Of a stretch of DNA of 64,000 nt, positions 1 to 10,121 are shown piece by piece. Position numbers and translations under genes: made by a program. The notes beneath the pieces are model-generated. The model was not told the DNA's origin and did no database searches. It saw only the letters and a list, made by a program, of their open reading frames with translations. The first letter of the stretch is position 1. Each line of letters starts with the position of its first letter. This DNA is from Adiantum capillus-veneris. Taxonomy: Eukaryota > Streptophyta > Polypodiopsida > Polypodiales > Pteridaceae. Location: NCBI GenBank assembly GCA_014529385.2, contig CM043969.1, forward strand, positions 73,824,676 to 73,888,675, in the 5' to 3' direction.

Positions 1-1
1 T

Positions 2-1222
2 AGAGTCAACGCGTATTGCACCGAGTGTGGAATTACTCACTTGATTCTTGATTGCCCTGAGAACTAGAGCAAAGGAGAAAAAACTACTTTGAACATGCTG
101 GAAGCAGTGCCATCCAGTGGAGGGTCAGAAAACAAAACAATAATACCGATTCAGGCAGTCGCACGGGCACAAGCCCAAAGAAGGACAAACAAACCCATAG
201 TTGAAGAGCCAAAGACGGATGCCCCTAGTGCAGAAATGAAAAATCAACGAAGCACTTGGAAAGCAAGAAAGGCTTGTATGAAAGCCAGGAAGGAACAAGA
301 GCAAATGGCTCTATTCGAGGAGTTAAAACACACAAAGGATAGATTGGAGCGGTTAGAGGATCTACCTAGTTTAAGTTCACACAATGCTGCAACCATAGGG
401 CCCAAGGAAATAGTGGAACCCAAAAGTGCAAGATTGGGAGGATCAGTATTGGTGAAAAAAGTAAATGAGCAGCTTGACGCACTTTTAAAAGCATACGAAG
501 CTAGACTCAAAAACAACCAAAACCAAGAGCAACGATGGATGGCTTATCCATATGCGGAACTAGAAAAATAGAGGTTGGAAATGTGTAGGAAGATGATTAA
601 AATAGCCCAATCTTTGATAGAAAACCCACCTAGTAAACCTGCAAGTTGGCACAAGGTGTCAGCTTCAACCCCTATCACATCAACTCTAGAGAAACAAGCG
701 GACACAATGGAGGGACTCATGACTGCCTCAGAGTCTAAGCGAGAACCTATCATAGTGCCAAATACAACTGATGAGACATTTGATGGTTTCCAACCTAAAA
801 CATCGGCGGGGATGGATAAAGAGTGTGACAGTCTAGATGACCTATGGAAGCAAATCCGGGAAGCAAATGAAGCTAACAGGGTAAACCACTAACTAAATCG
901 CGCTGAGAAGGAGAAATATGAGATCTGACCTCCCATTGAAGAATTTGAGGCAAGATCCCAAATGAACTTTGACATGCATTCACAAGAGGGGGACCAAGGG
1001 TCAATTAGCTCGGGTCAATTAGCTCGGGGCACAACCAACTTGACTCGCTAAAAACCCTACCCTCTTATCTAGGGGTATGAAGCTAAGTCGGAATTGAGAG
1101 CAATCCCATCTCAAAGAATTTCTCCCAATAGAGTAATGGATTCACAAGGGTTGATTGAGTTACTGTCCACCCCGGTGGCATGCACTATCACGTTAGCCGA
1201 ACTCCTGAGGTTATGACCAAAT
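2..1222 (+). pseudogene. gag: Gag C-terminal zinc knuckle and gag-pol linker (interrupted)
   Basis: Codons 17-58 give a CCHC zinc knuckle, CTECGITHLILDC, spaced C-x2-C-x3-H-x4-C, which in this family binds the element's RNA. Downstream in the same frame is a charged Lys/Glu/Gln-rich stretch (about 89-892) with a coiled-coil-like run (FEELKHTKDRLERLEDL). In-frame stops lie at 65 (TAG), 569 (TAG), 890 (TAA), 926 (TGA), 1049 (TAA), 1070 (TAG) and 1214 (TGA), with no frameshift between them. Across 569, for example, the text reads ELEK-stop-RLEMCRK, which closes naturally if the stop was Gln. The region is a decayed part of one polyprotein, not separate small genes. Confidence 0.7.
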
Positions 1223-1834
1223 ATGTGGACCACATTAGGAAAATGCTTAGAAAAATTTGGAGTAAAAGACCCTACCTCGAGAATTCAAGAAGGGACTAGA
1301 GAATTGGACAAGCCTCAACTGAACACTAGGCCTGTACCTTTAAACAAGGTTGGAGAATACTGCGAGGGAGAAGATGGAAATACCACACTACCAGTAGAAT
1401 TCCAGGGAGTAGTATCCAAGGCTATTCTCAACAGTGAAGCGGGAGTCGCTATCGCCACAAAAGAAATTTGAAAAAAATGGGGAAAATCGGCTTTGAGAGC
1501 AACCAGAATGAGATTACAATTGGCAGATGGGTTCATGGAAAAGCCTCTAGGACTTTTAGAAAAAGTAATTGTCACCTCTTACGGAATCGAGTATGAGCAT
1601 ACATTTGCAATAGTTGATTTTGGCAAAAAGAACAATTACGAGATCATCTTGGGAAGACCGTTCATGAGACAATTAAAGATGGTACAGGATTGGGGTTATG
1701 ACCACATATACCTCAGGCATGGGGAGACTACAACCAAAAGATACCTAAAAGACCATAGTTACAAGGATGTGAACCAGACACCAGTGGAAGAGTTTGATTC
1801 GGCTACGTTGGCAGGGTCCGAATTCCCAGCATAG
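1223..1834 (+). pseudogene. Retropepsin-like aspartic protease of the Ty3-type element
   Basis: The C-terminal half is clear: a strand with FAIVDFG, then EIILGRPFMRQ, matching the conserved 'ILGRPF' flap and end of plant Ty3 proteases. The N-terminal active-site loop is degraded: where D-S/T-G-A is expected the frame reads ILNSEAGVAIATKEI, so the catalytic Asp is Asn. A TGA at 1469 and a TAG at 1832 interrupt the frame. The protease of the element at 57.5-58.2 kb is similar (DGAGIGVSI and EMILGCSFMREA). Its role would be cleavage of the gag-pol polyprotein. Certainly inactive. Confidence 0.8.
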
Positions 1835-2761
1835 TTAGGGAAGAAAAAAGAGCTGTGGATGTGTGGAGCTTCACATTGTGGAAGCTTGAAAAGAGAGGAA
1901 TGCATCTTAGAAAGAGCTATTGAAGACAAGGATTATATTTCGGAACTTTTTCCCGAAGATGCATTAGAACCTATGGAATGGGAACACATACTAGCAACGT
2001 TGGACGTCTGTACCATTACAGATAGCCCAATGACAAAATTTTGTGATAAGGATGGCTATGATGTGCTACCCTATTACATGGTAAACCTTGTACCAGTAGG
2101 AGACGAGAATGTAGACTCACCAGAACAAGAAGAGTTTTATAACTCCTCTGTGCATCTGGAAGTAAGTAACGATGCAGATAACAAGTATTCAGACAGCTCA
2201 AGCGAGCGTGGGGAGACAACCGCAGATATCAAGTTTTATGATTTTGCAAATCAACACCCTAGACGCTAGGAACGCTATAGGAGAAAAAGAGCAGAAAACA
2301 AGCTTAGAGAAAACCTGATGCCCAAGATAAAAGATAAAACTCACTATCTAATGCTAGTCAAGGCAGAGGATTGTGTAAAAGACAAAATATCAGGGAGATT
2401 CTCAAGGGTTAGAAGAGAAAGGACACATGAGGACATAAAACAAGCACGGAAAACTAATACGGAAACAAAATCAAGAAGACCTCAACAATCAAAACGTGAA
2501 AAGACAAAAAATCCCGAGTGGACCAAAATGGAGCGTAAGAAGAAATGTCAAGAACTTAAACGGTCGTTACGAGAGGTATGGACTACTAAGGCAGAAAGTG
2601 AAGGTAAGGAGGATTCAGAAAAGGAAAACATGGACATACCATCCCACTATTGAAAATTCACCATCCAAGACAAAAAAATCATAATAACACCACCAATAAG
2701 GGAAAGAATAAACCAGGAATCTTACGATGGGCCGGAAAATGCAAAACGAATTGACATCACT
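1835..2761 (+). pseudogene. Protease-RT linker of the polyprotein
   Basis: This keeps the same reading frame as the protease and RT. It contains an acidic segment (1859-2269) followed by a very basic Lys/Arg/Glu-rich segment (2318-2653). In-frame stops are TAG at 2267 and TGA at 2651. I recognise no domain; long low-complexity linkers between protease and RT are common in plant Ty3 elements. It is listed because it shows that the frame carries on unshifted up to RT. Confidence 0.6.
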
Positions 2762-3435
2762 ATGATAGGTGAAGAGCCTCAGCCTGTCTATATAGCAACT
2801 GACTTAGGTCCTGAGGAAGAAGAAATGCTAACACAGCTTCTCCAGAACTATAAAGATGTGTTTGCATGGTCTTACAAAGACCTCAAGGGAGTTGATCCAT
2901 CGATATGCCAACATACAATCCCATTAAAGTCAGATGCCAAACCAAGCAAACAATGTCCTTACACATATAATGACACATTTGCTAAACAAATCAAGGAAGA
3001 TATTGACAAGCTGATGGATGCTGAATTTATCTATGAAATCAAGCATACAAATTGGGTGTCACCCATTGTGGTTGTCCCCAAAAAGAATGGAAAGTTGCGT
3101 GTGTGTGTGTGAACCTCAAAAAGGTAAACGCAGCAACAATAAGGGATAATTATCCCTTGCCAATCACAGAACATGTACTTGAGAGGGTAGCGAGAAAACG
3201 GGCCTATTCATTTCTGGATGGGTTTTTGGGGTACAACCAATTGGAAATAGCAGTAGAGGATCAATACAAAACAACATTTGCCACGGAATGGGGAATATAT
3301 GCGTATAGAGTTATGCCTTTTGGCTTAACCAATTCCCCAGCCACCTTCCAAAGGTTAATGACTCATGCATTCAAACAATACCTAAGAATATTCTTAGAAA
3401 TATATATGGATGATTATTTGGGAAGAACACATTGA
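2762..3435 (+). pseudogene. pol: Reverse transcriptase fingers and palm (frameshifted)
   Basis: The first frame (2762-3112) has the usual RT entry, including FAWSYKDLKGVDP and NWVSPIVVVPKKNGKLRVCV. The second (3052-3435) continues with VNLKKVNAATIRDNYPLP, FLDGFLGYNQ, MPFGLTNSPATFQRLM and the catalytic box YMDD (about 3403-3414). The switch falls in a (GT)n run at about 3098-3110, so slippage of the dinucleotide probably caused the frameshift. All residues that define Ty3 RT up to YMDD are present. It would copy the element's RNA into cDNA inside virus-like particles. Dead because of the shift and later damage. Confidence 0.93.
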
Positions 3436-4200
3436 CCATTTACAAAAGGTATTTGAGAAGTGCAAAACATATCGAATAGTGCATTTTTATGTTAAACCAA
3501 GGCCGCATCTTAGGACATATTGTCTCAAGAAATGGCATAACTACTGACCGAGTCATAGCATACTTGCCCAGGCCTACTAATTCCAAACAAATACAATCTT
3601 TCATGGGAAACTGCGGATATTATCGAAGATTCATATATATGTATGCGGTCATTGCACAACCACTATATCGCTTATTAGTCAGTTTCAATTGGACTGAGGA
3701 GTGTGAAACTTCATTCAAAAAGCTTAAGCATCAGATTGGGAAAAGATATTCCATGTTGACATTGATGCCTCTGCATACGCAACTGGGAGTATTCTCGCTC
3801 AACCAAGAGATGGAACAATGGATTTCCCAGTTTTTTATGCGAGCCGATAGCTAAATAGTGCAGAAAATAACTACACCACCACTGAAAGAGAGGGATTATG
3901 AATGATATATGCTGTAAAGAAATTTCGGCATTATCTTCTTGTAAACAAATTTTGTGTTCTTCACAGATCATCAAGCTCTTCTGTATCTAGTAAATAAACC
4001 ATGCAATACTGGGAGAATTGTACGCTGGTTTATTATATTGCTAGAGTTTGACTTCACAGTGGTAGTAAAAAAAGGTAAAACTCATCTACGAGCGGATCAT
4101 CTTTCAAGGCTACAAAACAGGGAATCTCCCGAAGGAGTAGATGATGACATACCTAATGCTTGTCTTTTCAATATTGAAATGATACCCAAATGGTCTCAAG
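3436..4200 (+). pseudogene. pol: RT thumb/connection and RNase H, fragmented
   Basis: Pieces in shifting frames give the RT tail (FMGNCGYYRRFI near 3601-3640) and an RNase H whose start can be read near 3751 as HVDIDASAYATGSILAQ. Its end is FFTDHQALLYLV and then KGKTHLRADHLSRL (3954-4110), the standard end of Ty3 RNase H. Several stops and shifts separate the pieces. RNase H would remove the RNA strand of the hybrid. Confidence 0.85.
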
Positions 4201-4288
4201 AAATTCTTACCAATCTTTCCTTTGGAGGTAGATTTGATAAAAAGGAAGAAGAATCCACACAACAAACATTCAAACAAAAAACTTTCAA

Positions 4289-5019
4289 TTGATTGCGGGA
4301 CGACTATACCATCTAGGCTCGGACAAAGTTCTACGATTATGTATAAATCCAGAGGAATTTGAGTGTAATCTTGAGGAAGCACATATCCAAGACTGCGCAT
4401 TTCATTGTTCAACAATGAAAACACACCAAAGATTGAAACACTTAGGAGTTTATTGGTCAACTATGTATACTGACACACATTCTTATGTTAACAATTGTAC
4501 TATATGTAGTGCCAAACGACAGATGGATCACGCGACATTGTTTTAGGTAACCATTGCACCTGCATGGAGTCAATATATCATTGATTTCTTAACAACAAGG
4601 ACATTTCTGAAACATAACAAAAGCATGACAAAGGGCTATAGAGTTGGAGGCTCGAGACTTTAATTTAATTGAGAATCAACTCTACAAGTGAGGAAAGGAC
4701 AATCAACTTAGAATCTGTGCAAGTGAAAGTGAATACTTGCTGATTCTAGGACACGCACATGTGGATAAGTGGAGGCCATTTTTCAGGCGATAAGATGACA
4801 AAAATTATCTTAACCGCGGGGATATGGTGGCCTACATTGCACATGGATGTTGAGAAATTTGTAAAGCGTTGTGGCGCATGTCAGTGCACTAAAGTGCCGA
4901 TAAAAAGAGATGAGATGCCACTACGGCCAATGATGGGAGCACGAGCATTTGCAAAATGGGGAATTGATTTTGTGGGGCCTATTTCACCCCCACGTATTTG
5001 TGGGGCCAAATTGAATTAG
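4289..5019 (+). pseudogene. pol: Integrase: two successive HHCC-type zinc modules, core cut off
   Basis: Two zinc-binding modules occur in tandem. The first (4289-4546) has EEAHIQDCAFH, then LGVYWSTMYTDTHSYV and NCTIC. The second (4759-5019) has GGHFSGD, GIWWPTLHMDVEKFVKRC and GACQ, followed by FAKWGIDFVGPISPP, the linker into the catalytic core. Between them, traces such as W-x2-YIIDFL and ENQLYK (4560-4700) belong to the usual spacer. The core DDE residues are absent because the reading ends near 5.02 kb. Integrase would insert the cDNA. A C-terminal integrase piece at 62.6 kb is complementary in extent but far away, and it need not be from this copy. Confidence 0.85.
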
Positions 5020-5040
5020 TATGTGTCGGTTAAAAAAGTA

Positions 5041-5279
5041 TCATTTACGGAGATGCTTCAACAAATCCATCACGAAAATGTAATAACTTTTTGAAAGCGT
5101 ATAAAATTAATTCACATATAAAATTTTATTTACATTCTTCAAGACTTTTAAATTCTAAAATAAAATATTTATCCAATGTAGACATTTGATAAGCAGAGTA
5201 GGTGTATTCTAGATCCCATAAGTCATTTATAATAGTTTTTTAAAGGTAAGTTATCTTGAATCCTTTAAATTAACCATTT
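5041..5279. other. AT-rich junction without recognised content
   Basis: About 240 bp of AT-rich sequence lie between the broken integrase and the satellite field. I see no coding signal or repeat. Confidence 0.4.
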
Positions 5280-8200
5280 GAAATACATTTTCAAGATTTT
5301 ATTCATCTTACATCCACCACTTGGCCATCCTAACCAAGCCTTAAAAGGTGGGTGCATCAAAGATCCAACACTTGACCATTCTAAGCAAGTATTTGAAAGG
5401 TGGGTATAATTGTTGGCGTATCTTTGATCCATCATATTGCATCTTCAAATAAATTATCTAGGATAGGTAGATCCTAGATTCACTATTTGGCCATTCTAGC
5501 CAATTCTTGGAAGGTGGGTGCATCCAAGATCCCCCACTTGGCCATTCTAACTAGGTCTTCCAAGGTGGATGCAATGGTTGGTTTCTCCTACATCCACCAA
5601 CTTTCCATTTTAAACAAAGTGTGTGCAATATGCACATCTTAGATCCACCACCTGACCATTCTAACCAAGTCTTGAAGGTGGCTACAATTCAGATCCACCA
5701 CTTGGCCATTCTAAGTACGTCTTGCAAAGTGGATGAAATGGTTGGTTTCTTCTACATGCACCAACTTCCTATTATAAACAAAGTGTGTAAGAGAATGTAG
5801 ACCTAGATCCACCACCTGGCCATTCTAAACAAATCTTACAAAGTGGATGTAATTGTTGGTTTCTCTTACATCCACCAACTTCCCATTTTAAACAATGTGT
5901 GTAAAATATGTAGACCTTAAATCCACCACTTGGCCATTCTAACCATGTCTTAAAGTTAGGTGCATTCAACACTTGGCCATCATAAGACTTGTAGTCTATA
6001 CAAATTTTGTGGGATGAGTAGACCCTAGATTCACCACTTGGCCATTCAAATTAAGATTTGGAAAGTATGTGCATCAAAGATCCACCACTCGGCTATTCTA
6101 ACCAAGACTTGAAATGTGGATCCAATTGTTGGTGTCTCCTAGATCCACCAGCTTGTAATTTCAAATAAAGTGCATGAAATAAGTAGACCTTAAATTCCCC
6201 AATGGACCATTACAACCAAGTCCTGGAGGGTGAGTGCATCCAAGATCCAACACTTGGCCATTCTAGCCAATTTTTTGAAGGTGGGTGCAATGGTTGGTGT
6301 CTCCTAAATCCTCCAATTTACAACTTTCAACAAAGTGTGTGAGAAAGATAGACCTTAGATCCACCATTTAGCCATTCTACCCAATTGTTGAAGGTGGGTG
6401 CATCCAAGATCCACCACTTGGTCATTCTAACAAGGTCTTGTAAGGTGGATGCAATTGTTGGTTTCTCTTACATCCACCAACTTCTCATTTTAAACAAAGT
6501 GTGTGCACATGTAGACCCTAGATCCGCCATCTAGCCATTCTAACCAAGTCTTGAAGGTGGTTGCAATTTAGATCGACCAATGTAATTGGCCATTCTAACC
6601 AAATCTTACAAGGCAAATAAAATGGTTAGTTTCTCCTATGTCCACCATCTATCAATTTCAAATAGTATTTATCGGAAAGATAGACCATAGATCCACCACT
6701 TGGCCATTCTAACCAAGTATTGGTAGATGGGTGTAGATCGTAGGTCCACTACTTGGCCATTCTAACCATGTCTTAAAGTTAGGTGCATTCATCTCCTGGC
6801 CATCATAACACTTGTAATTCTACACAAAGTTTGTGGGATTAGTAGATACTAGATTCACCACATGGCCATTTAGACTAAGAATTGGGAATTAGGTGGATCA
6901 ATGATCCACCACTTGGTCATTACAACCAAAGCTTAAAATGTGGTTCCAATTGTTAGTGTCTCCTAGATCCACTACCTTGAAGTTTCAAATAAAGTGCATG
7001 AAATAGGTAGACGTTAGATTACCTAGTGGACCATTCTAATCAAGTCCTAGAGGGTAAGTGCATCCAAGATCCAACACTTGGACATTCTAGCCAAGTTTTG
7101 GAAGGTGGGTGCAATGGTTGGTGTCTCCTAAATCCTCCAATTTACAACTTTCAACAAAGTGTGTGAGAAAGGTAGGCCTTAGATCCTTAGCCATTCTAGC
7201 CAATTCTTGAAGGTGGAAGCATCCACAATCCACCACTTGGCCATTCTCACCAGATTTTGTAAGGTGGATGCAATGGTTGGTTTCTCCTATATCCACCATT
7301 TTAAACAAAGTGTGTTCAATATGCAGACCTTAGATCCACCATCTGGCCATTCTAACCAAGTCTTGAAGGTGACTGCAATTTAGATCCACCACTTGGCCAT
7401 TCTAACCAAATCCTGCAAGGTGGATGCAATGGTTGGCTTCTCCTACGTCCACCATCTATCAATTTTAAATAGTGCTTGTAGGAAAGGTAGACCATAAATC
7501 CACCACTTGGCCATTCTAACCATGTCTTAAAGATAGATGCATTCAACACTTGGCCACCATAAAACTTGTAATTTTACACAAATTTTTTGGGATGAATAGA
7601 CCCGAGATCCACCACTTGGCCTTTCAGACTAAGATTTGGAAAGTATGTGCATCAAAGATCCACCACTCGGCCATTCTAACCAGGGCTTGAAATGTGGATC
7701 CAATTGTGGTGTCTCCTAGATCCACCACCTTGCAATTTCAAATAAAGTGCATGAAATAGGTAGACCTTAGATTCACCAGTGGCCATTCTAACCAAGTCCT
7801 AAAGGGTGAGTGCATCCAAGATCCAAAACTTGGCCATTATAACCAAGTTTTGAAAGGTGGGTGCAATGGTTGGTGTCTCCTAAATACTACAAATTTCAAC
7901 AAAGTGTGTGAGAAAGGTAGACCTTAGATCCACCACCTAGCCATTCTAGCCAATTTGAAGGTTACATTCAAAATCCACCACTTGACCATTCTAACAAAGC
8001 CTTGCAAGGTGGATATAATGTTTAGTTTCTCCTACATCCATCAACCGCTATGCTAGCTAGACAAAGTGTGTGAAATATATAGGCCTTAGATCCACTATCT
8101 AGCCATTCTAACCAAGTTTCGAAGGTGCAATATGTAGAACTTAGATCCATGATCCACCACTCAGCCATTCTAACCATGGCTTAAAGTTAGGTGCATTCAA

Positions 8201-9210
8201 CACTTGGCCATCATAGGACTTGTAATTTTACACAAAGTTTGTGGAATGAGTAGATCCTAGATCCACCACTTGGCCATTCAGACTAAGATTTGGGATGTAG
8301 GTGCATCAAAAATCCACCACTTGGCCATTATAACCAAGGATTGAAATGTGGATACCCAATTGTTGGTGTCTCCTAGATCCACCACTTTGCAATTTCAAAT
8401 AAAGTGTGTGAAATAGGTAGACCTTATATTTCCCAGTGGGCCTTCTCATTAATTCCTAGAGAGTGAGTGTATCCAAGATCCAACACTTGGCCATTCTATC
8501 CAAGTTTTGAAGGTGGGTGCAATGGTTGGTGTCTCCTAAGTCCTCCAACTTACAAAATTTTAACAAAGTGTGTGAGAAAGGTAGTCTACCTTAGATCCAC
8601 CACTTGTCCATTCTAGCTAGTTCTTGAAGGTGGTTGCATCCAAAATCCACCACTTGGCCATTCTTACCAGGTCTTGCAAGGTGGCACCTGGCCATTCTAG
8701 CCAAGTTTTAAAGTTGGCTACAAACAATTAAGATCCACCACTTGGCCATTCTAGCCAAATATTGCAAGGTGGATGCAATGGTTGGTTTCTCCTACATCCA
8801 TCAACTTCCCATTTTAAACAAAGTGTGTGCAATATATTGACCTTAGATCCACCACCTTGCCATTCTAACCAAGTCTTAAAGGTGGCTACAATTAAGATCC
8901 ACCATTTGACCATTCTAACCAAATCTTGCAAGATGGATGTAATGGTTTGTTTCTCCTACGTCCACCATCTATCAATTTTAAATAGTGTTTGTAGAAAACA
9001 TAGACTGTACATCCACCGCTTGGCCATTCTAACCAAGTATTGGTAGGTGGGTGATCCACCACTTGTACATTCTAACCATGTCTTAAAGTTAAGTGTATTC
9101 AATACTTGGCCATCATAACACTTCTAATTTTACACAAAGTTTGTGGCATGAGTAGACTCTAGATCCACCACTTGACCATTCTGACCTTGAAATTTCAAAT
9201 AAAGTGTGTG
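5280..9210. repeat. Satellite-like tandem field with ~55/110-bp units and a 650-900 bp higher-order period
   Basis: The phrase GATCCACCACTTGGCCATTC recurs dozens of times with variants, followed by CTAACCAAGTCTTG and AAGGTGG. Neighbouring copies are about 55 or 110 bp apart. A rarer variant, ACTTGGCCATCATAA followed by CTTGTAATTTTACACAAAG, marks a higher-order unit at about 5971, 6794, 7548, 8202 and 9104, giving periods of about 823, 754, 654 and 902 bp. Copies are clearly diverged from one another, with indels. Open frames inside are repeat artefacts (TCC-ACC-ACT-TGG text). Without in situ data I cannot say whether it is centromeric or dispersed. Confidence 0.9.
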
Positions 9211-9214
9211 AAAA

Positions 9215-10102
9215 AGTGTTTGGTGGATATAGCAGAATGTCACTTAAAAGCCGAATACACACCAAACTTTGTTGTATTAAATCATTCTTTCCACAAGATG
9301 TGGTGTAATTGTGTTGTTGATGTTTCTCAAATTATAATATAGTCTATCATTCCCTCTTAGTCTCTCTGAGCCTACAAACCATGTAAGTGGCTGTTTGGCT
9401 ATGGGAAAGGGCCCCAAGCTTTTAAGTCAAAACCCTTAGTTTTGGAGGACACTTTGATCATTATCTTCGGAATTTTTGGACGTCAATTGAGAGCTTCATT
9501 TCTATTGCAAATTGTAATCAATCTTTCTCCTTGTGTGGTAATCAGAATTTGATTCCAAATAGCACATTGTGTTCCTTGCCTCTTGCTCTTTAATCTAAGT
9601 GTAATCATTTTCAATTTTGTTGTGGCATCTATGAGATAAATGCATTGATTTGAGGTCTTAAATGGTTATTTTTTGATGTTTTGACCTTCAAAGAGTGTTT
9701 TTAAGCTTGAAGGGAACCTTTTTGTGTAGTTCTATTTCAATTTTTTATATATTTATTTTAATGGATCATGATTTATATACCTTCCTAGATGACTGTAAAA
9801 CTTGGTAGGAATATGCCCTTAGGCATTGTAAAACCTCTCCTTAAGTTTTCTTGCATCGTTTGGATGCTGAAAAGGTGTGATGACCTAGAGCGATGAGATT
9901 GGACATATATTGACTTTTTGAATAGGAAGTGGTTGATTTTCTATTATAGACGTATGAATAGTCCTTTAGGTTTACTTCTGTGAGATTGACGATCTCATTG
10001 AGTCTGTGTGCCCCATCCTGAGTCACTTCCTTGCATATTGACATTATGTTAGTATCAAAAAGTTATGTTGCAGACGTCCGTCACGACGGCGACCCGCTAA
10101 CT
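9215..10102 (+). mobile_element. 5' LTR of Ty3-type element A
   Basis: The 3' edge is fixed by the primer site that starts at 10104; the 5' edge is approximate. About 9540-10100 aligns, with strong divergence, to the reverse complement of 61998-62593. Shared phrases include TCTAAGTGTAATCATTT, ATGCATTGATTTG, CTCTCCTTAAGTTTT and CTTGCATATTGACATTATG. The last bases before the primer site read GCTAACT where the inverted copy has GCTAACA, so the terminal CA is mutated. Confidence 0.7.
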
Positions 10103-10103
10103 T

Positions 10104-10121
10104 TGGCACCGCTGCCAGGGA
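10104..10121 (+). other. Primer binding site of element A, tRNA-Asp type
   Basis: TGGCACCGCTGCCAGGGA is close to TGGCGCCGTTGCCGGGGA, the complement of the plant tRNA-Asp(GUC) 3' end. It lies directly after the LTR. Related sites occur at 14715, 51872 and, inverted, at 61979-61996. Confidence 0.8.

Larger units (their letters stand above)
1..5040 (+). mobile_element. Truncated Ty3-type LTR retrotransposon, internal region
   Basis: Domains follow in Ty3 order on the plus strand: gag zinc knuckle, retropepsin, reverse transcriptase, RNase H and integrase zinc modules. No LTR or primer site is seen; the 5' end lies outside the window and the 3' end stops early in the integrase core near 5.04 kb. 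A single reading frame (codon starts at 2, 5, 8 and so on) runs from 2 to about 3112 with eleven stops and no frameshift; after that the element is shifted and broken several times. The zinc-knuckle residues resemble those of the element at 55-57 kb, so the two are probably relatives. Not functional as it stands. Confidence 0.9.

Noticed and set aside
5772..9046. Frames rich in TWLEWPSGG-like text
   Set aside because: Translations of the satellite motif CCACTTGGCCATTC; their repetition follows the DNA repeat.
5280..9210. CRISPR-like regular repeats
   Set aside because: Eukaryotic satellite: no unique equal-length spacers, repeat units diverged, no cas genes.
9841..10044. Open frame on the minus strand in the LTR of element A
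   Set aside because: The same interval aligns to an LTR in inverted element A' where the frame is not kept; it is non-coding LTR sequence.
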